A stretch of DNA of 16,933 nt, from NCBI GenBank assembly GCA_964385635.1, contig CAYLPU010000107.1:1-16933 (forward strand). The letters run 5' to 3'. Below are positions 13,746 to 16,933 of this stretch, in pieces. The translations under genes were made by a program, and so were the position numbers. The stretch comes from CAYLPU01 sp964385635. GTDB taxonomy: Bacteria > Chloroflexota > Anaerolineae > B4-G1. The notes below the pieces were generated by a model. It saw only the letters and a list, made by a program, of their open reading frames with translations. It ran no database searches and was not told the origin of the DNA. Within the stretch, counting starts at the first letter, position 1. Each line of letters opens with the position of its first letter.

Positions 13746-15980
13746 ATGAGGAAGAACCCGCGCTCTCCGTTCATTGGTCATTGGTCGTGGGCCATTGTCC
13801 ATTGCTCCATGATAGCCCTGATTCTGCTGACGGTGGTTCTCGCCAGCCAGGCCCAAGGAACAGGTCCATTGGTCATCATCCAGGGCACTCCAGACACCAC
13901 CACCGCCCCGCCGGAAGTGCGCACGTACGTCTCTGTCATTGATAAGAGCACAGCCCAGACCATCAATGACCTGGCGTCCAAGAACTTCCAGATCGAAGAG
14001 GCGGGGGGGGATATCGGGACGCCGGCCATCTTCTACGAACCGGTCGGCCTGGCCATCGTGGTCGTGGTAGACCGGGGGGGCATCTCCGCTCCGCGCGACC
14101 CACGCATCAAGGAGGCTACCGACCTGGTGCGTGAGTTGGTGAACCGGCTCAGCGTCACCGGCGCCGCCGATGACGATGTAATCGGGATCGTCGGCGTGGG
14201 GGAGGACGGAGCGTTGCAGCCCGAGGAGGACTTCTCGTACAACCCGGTGGACACCAATCTGGTGCTGAATGCGCTGGTGACGATGGAGGGAGAGACCGTG
14301 CGTGGCGGCACCCCCCTCTACGAAGGGCTGGACGAGGCGCTGCGCCTGCTCACGGCTCACACCGATGCGACGATCCGCGACGTCCTTTCCCACCGTCGCA
14401 AAGTCATCGTCGTTTTCTCGGACGGCGTCGACCCCGACTTCAGCGACACGGCGCGGGAAGAGGACATCATCCGCAAGGCAAACAACGCCGACATCTCCCT
14501 CTACACCGTCGGCATGGCACAGCGCAACCGCGACCTGAGCGCCGGGGAAAACCTGAAGCGCCTGGCCCACCAGACGTACGGCCTTTACCAGTTGCACAAC
14601 AACGATGGGACTCATCAGCAGGTGCTGGACCTGTTCGGGCATCTGATGACCCAGCGGCAGCAGTACCTGGTCACCTATAGCACCCGCCTGCCGAAAGGAG
14701 ACTACACGCTGAACATCGGCGTAGACACCCCCATCGGCTCGGCCGAGAGCAGCGTCACCATCTCCTCAATTCTGGAGAAGCCGCGGCTCAGGCTCACCTC
14801 CTCGACCGAAGGTCAACCGGTCACAGTGCCCATTTCCCACACTGAGACGTCCTGTCTCCTGCTGTCCACCCAAAGGACGGACTTTCGTTATCTCTCCACT
14901 CCCGTCCATCTCAGCGCGGAAGTGGTGCTGGTAGACGACGCGCCCCGCGACCCGGCGGAGGTGCGCTATTTCGCGAACGGCGCTTTCATCGGCGCGAGTA
15001 CCACACCACCAACTTACGACTTCACCTGGGACGTGAGCACCGTCGTGACGCCGACTGAAGAGACGCGAGTGCAAGAGTTCACACTGACGGGCGAGGCAGA
15101 CGACGCATACCTGGGCGAACGGATGGAAACTCAGGCGGTGACGATAGAAGTCACCTGGGAACCCACAGAGCAGACGGGCTGCGCACACCTGGTGGAGTGG
15201 CTGGGCACGTACTGGTGGCTCCTGGTCGTTCTGGCTGCGCTGGCGGTGGGGTTGTTGGTGCTGCTCATCCTGCTCATCCGGACACGAGGTGAACTGGCCC
15301 GTAAGGTGGTCGCACGTACCACCGGCGTGCTCAAGGGAGTCACCAAGCACTTGGGCGCTATGCCGCAGCGTGCGCCAGGCAAGTTGGTCATCCTCCAGGG
15401 TGCTAATATGGGGAAAGAGTTCCGTCTCGCGACTCAGGTGGTCAAAGTGGGGCGCGACCCCCAGTTCTGCGACTTCGCACTGTACGATGAATACACCTCC
15501 AACCCGCATTTCTCTATCCAACTGGAGCAGACGCAATTCTTCATCACTGATGAGGGGAGCACCAACAGCACGCGGGTCAACGGCATGCCAATCCAGCCCC
15601 GCCAACGAGTGTTGCTCCAGCCGGACGCGATCATCGAGGTCGGCCAGACGCGGCTGCAGTTCAAGCGACTGGGAGGCACGACGCGCCAACTGGGGGGCCG
15701 TCCGGCCCCACCGTCCGGGCCGGCTCAGGGGGGGGCACCCCCCACGCAGCTCGCCTCACCACCTGGGCCGGCGCAGCAGACGCCTCCCCCTACCGAACTA
15801 GCCTCACCACGTGGGCCGGCGCAGCAGACGCCTCCCCCCACCCAACTCGCCTCACCACCTGGGCCGGCGCAGCAGACGCCTCCCCCTACCGAACTCGCCT
15901 CACCACGTGGGCCGGCACAGGGACCTCAACAGCCCGGGCCAGGCCAGCGAGGCGGGCCGACCCGACAGGTGCCGTCGTAG
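13746..15980 (+). CDS. Secreted vWA-domain protein with transmembrane segment and C-terminal FHA domain
   Basis: This 744-residue protein has an N-terminal signal helix (about 22-38), preceded by a repeat-derived segment. An external vWA domain (about 100-312) follows, then a beta-rich region (about 345-472) with a proline-flanked AEVRYFANGAFIGAS stretch. A membrane helix lies at 489-512. A cytoplasmic FHA domain (about 545-642) follows, with VGR (568-570), NPHFS (586-590) and STNSTRVNG (605-613), and then a Pro-rich repeat tail. The vWA metal site is degenerate: the DxSxS position reads DRGGIS (109-114), while Thr189 (GGTPL) and Asp226 (FSDG) are kept. The FHA domain also departs from SRRH and TNGT. 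AAGGAGG (13731-13737) supports ATG 13746. With an extracellular ligand-binding module and an internal phosphopeptide reader it could couple outside binding to kinase signalling; that role is inferred. Confidence 0.9.
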   Translation: MRKNPRSPFIGHWSWAIVHCSMIALILLTVVLASQAQGTGPLVIIQGTPDTTTAPPEVRTYVSVIDKSTAQTINDLASKNFQIEEAGGDIGTPAIFYEPVGLAIVVVVDRGGISAPRDPRIKEATDLVRELVNRLSVTGAADDDVIGIVGVGEDGALQPEEDFSYNPVDTNLVLNALVTMEGETVRGGTPLYEGLDEALRLLTAHTDATIRDVLSHRRKVIVVFSDGVDPDFSDTAREEDIIRKANNADISLYTVGMAQRNRDLSAGENLKRLAHQTYGLYQLHNNDGTHQQVLDLFGHLMTQRQQYLVTYSTRLPKGDYTLNIGVDTPIGSAESSVTISSILEKPRLRLTSSTEGQPVTVPISHTETSCLLLSTQRTDFRYLSTPVHLSAEVVLVDDAPRDPAEVRYFANGAFIGASTTPPTYDFTWDVSTVVTPTEETRVQEFTLTGEADDAYLGERMETQAVTIEVTWEPTEQTGCAHLVEWLGTYWWLLVVLAALAVGLLVLLILLIRTRGELARKVVARTTGVLKGVTKHLGAMPQRAPGKLVILQGANMGKEFRLATQVVKVGRDPQFCDFALYDEYTSNPHFSIQLEQTQFFITDEGSTNSTRVNGMPIQPRQRVLLQPDAIIEVGQTRLQFKRLGGTTRQLGGRPAPPSGPAQGGAPPTQLASPPGPAQQTPPPTELASPRGPAQQTPPPTQLASPPGPAQQTPPPTELASPRGPAQGPQQPGPGQRGGPTRQVPS
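13773..13807. repeat. Heptamer (ATTGGTC-like) array at the start of the vWA gene
   Basis: ATTGGTC occurs twice in tandem (13773-13779, 13780-13786), followed by the weakly related GTGGGCC, then ATTGTCC (13794-13800) and ATTGCTC. The array encodes residues 10-21, between the start codon and the signal helix. Confidence 0.65.
15744..15920 (+). repeat. 48-bp tandem repeat with alternating 96-bp higher-order unit, vWA protein tail
   Basis: Units start at 15744, 15792, 15840 and 15888 (last partial). Odd units encode TQLASPPGPAQQTPPP and even units TELASPRGPAQQTPPP, so the real repeating block is 96 bases. The copies are nearly identical, implying recent duplication. Confidence 0.95.
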
Positions 15981-15984
15981 TCAA

Positions 15985-16003
15985 GGGCGGGGTAACTCCG
16001 CCC
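15985..16003. repeat. GC-rich hairpin in the gap before the kinase gene
   Basis: GGGCGGGG (15985-15992) pairs with CTCCGCCC (15996-16003), with one G-T wobble and loop TAA. It sits five bases after the vWA stop. It matches the two copies inside the phosphatase gene. Without a T-run it is a weak terminator candidate at best. Confidence 0.7.
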
Positions 16004-16025
16004 CCACCGGAGCACAAACAGAACG

Positions 16026-16933
16026 ATGAGTGAGAGACTAGACCAGATACAGCCCGGCGACGTCGTCGGCCCTTACCGCATCGTGCGCGGGTTCAGGGGG
16101 CGTGGCGGCATGGCACGCGTCTTCGAGGTCGAAGTGCGCGAGAAGTATCGCCGGCCCGACCTGCCCCGCCGTCTGGCACTCAAAGTCGCCAAGCCCGAAC
16201 ATCAGGCTGCGCTGACGGCCGAGGCCGATTTCCTGCGCCGCTTCGATCACCCCAGCGTGGTGCGCGTCTTTCCACTTGCCGGCTACCACCGCCCGGTCTA
16301 CGCCGCCCGCGAGCGGTTACCTTTTGGCTGGGGCTGGTACTATGCCATGGAACTGCTGAGTAGGCAGTCCCTCGAGCGCCGGCTGACCCGTCCCACCACC
16401 ACAGGCCCGCTTCGCCCGCCGTCAGACGGGGGACGCCGCCTGAGCCTTTTGGGGGCGCTGGGCATCGGTCGCCAACTGACCGCCGCACTGGAGCACATCC
16501 ACGAGCGATACGTCATCAACCTGGACGTCAAACCCGCCAACGTGCTCTTCCGCCAGCGCCGGTTAAAGTTCCTGCGGGGAAGTGTGCCCCAGGCGGTGTT
16601 GTGCGATTTCGGCATCTCCAGAGACCTGCGCTATCCCCGCGCTGGCCTGTTGGGCGTCGCCACCCCCGAGTACGTTTCGCCGGAGCAGGCCTCGGAACTG
16701 GGCCGGCACCACCAACAGGTGGACATCCGCTCCGACATCTTCTCGCTGGGCATCTTGCTATACGAAGTACTCACCGGCGCCCTGCCCTTCGACAACATCG
16801 CCCTGGTAGCCGACGTGACCTACGCTCCGACACCTCCGCGTCAACTTCGCCCTTCCATCCCGTCGCTATTAGAGGAAATCGTTATGCGGGCGCTGGCCAA
16901 GGACCCGGCCTACCGCTTTCAGGCCGCGTCCGA
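16026..16933 (+). CDS. Ser/Thr protein kinase (Hanks type), cut by the window end
   Basis: The frame is open from ATG 16026 to the last base, giving 302 residues. Visible kinase elements: glycine loop GRGGMARVF (25-33), ATP-anchoring Lys53 (LALKVAK), alpha-C Glu66, hinge YAMELL (106-111), catalytic loop NLDVKPAN (165-172), DFG at 194-196, SPEQ at 218-221, DIFSLGILLYEVLTG (237-251) and ALAKDPAYRF near the end of the lobe. All residues needed for catalysis are present, but HRD is NLD, so the Arg is absent (a non-RD-like loop). A Pro/Arg insert lies between the hinge region and helix E (about 120-140). The ATG follows the vWA stop by 45 bases with no strong ribosome site. It should phosphorylate partners recognised by the two FHA proteins and reversed by the PP2C. 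Whether it has a C-terminal sensor domain is not visible. Confidence 0.93.
   Translation, partial: MSERLDQIQPGDVVGPYRIVRGFRGRGGMARVFEVEVREKYRRPDLPRRLALKVAKPEHQAALTAEADFLRRFDHPSVVRVFPLAGYHRPVYAARERLPFGWGWYYAMELLSRQSLERRLTRPTTTGPLRPPSDGGRRLSLLGALGIGRQLTAALEHIHERYVINLDVKPANVLFRQRRLKFLRGSVPQAVLCDFGISRDLRYPRAGLLGVATPEYVSPEQASELGRHHQQVDIRSDIFSLGILLYEVLTGALPFDNIALVADVTYAPTPPRQLRPSIPSLLEEIVMRALAKDPAYRFQAAS

Noticed and set aside
10939..16933. Type VI secretion post-translational control genes (PpkA/PppA/Fha)
   Set aside because: The family set is similar, but no T6SS structural gene is present and the FHA proteins have different, membrane-anchored architectures with stalk and vWA parts.

Overview
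The window is a GC-rich, gene-dense bacterial segment. Fourteen genes run on the plus strand (one of them a remnant) and one on the minus strand. I see no rRNA, tRNA or CRISPR. The gene families suggest Chloroflexota, probably an Anaerolineae-like lineage: Thr/Pro-rich stalk proteins, a zinc-ribbon PP2C phosphatase beside FHA, vWA and kinase genes, a separate B12-binding mutase subunit with MeaB, and several small palindromic or tandem repeats in and between genes. This placement is inference; no marker gene proves it.

Layout. 1-130 is an edge with no assignable gene. 131-3747 holds a two-gene export operon: an internally duplicated FtsX/MacB-type ABC permease, then an HlyD-type lipoprotein adaptor; its ATPase is presumably upstream. 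3748-4133 is an intergenic gap ending in a good sigma70-type promoter. 4134-5499 encodes the B12-binding subunit of methylmalonyl-CoA mutase and its GTPase chaperone MeaB. 5503-6767 looks like a collapsed restriction-modification locus: a 71-codon remnant resembling the N-terminus of EcoRV, abutting an intact D12-class adenine methyltransferase. 6772-8883 is a tightly coupled set of histidine phosphatase, GNAT acetyltransferase and a divergent PRPP synthetase. A minus-strand GNAT (8903-9349) and a plus-strand GT4 glycosyltransferase (9469-10782) diverge from a short AT-rich promoter region.

From 10798 to the window end lies the most interesting region, a Ser/Thr phospho-signalling module on one strand. 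It encodes a membrane FHA protein with a Thr/Pro repeat stalk; a PP2C phosphatase carrying two zinc ribbons and what appears to be a dead kinase domain; a secreted vWA protein with a membrane segment and cytoplasmic FHA domain; and a Ser/Thr kinase cut by the window end. The likely logic is that the kinase and phosphatase set a phospho-threonine state read by two membrane-anchored FHA proteins whose external parts (stalk, vWA) may sense or bind something at the cell surface.

A second theme is small repeats inside genes: a perfect 15-bp-stem palindrome translated in frame within the glycosyltransferase, GC-rich hairpins at the positions where the pseudokinase should have its catalytic and activation motifs, a heptamer array at the start of the vWA protein, and expanded tandem repeats in the FHA and vWA proteins.
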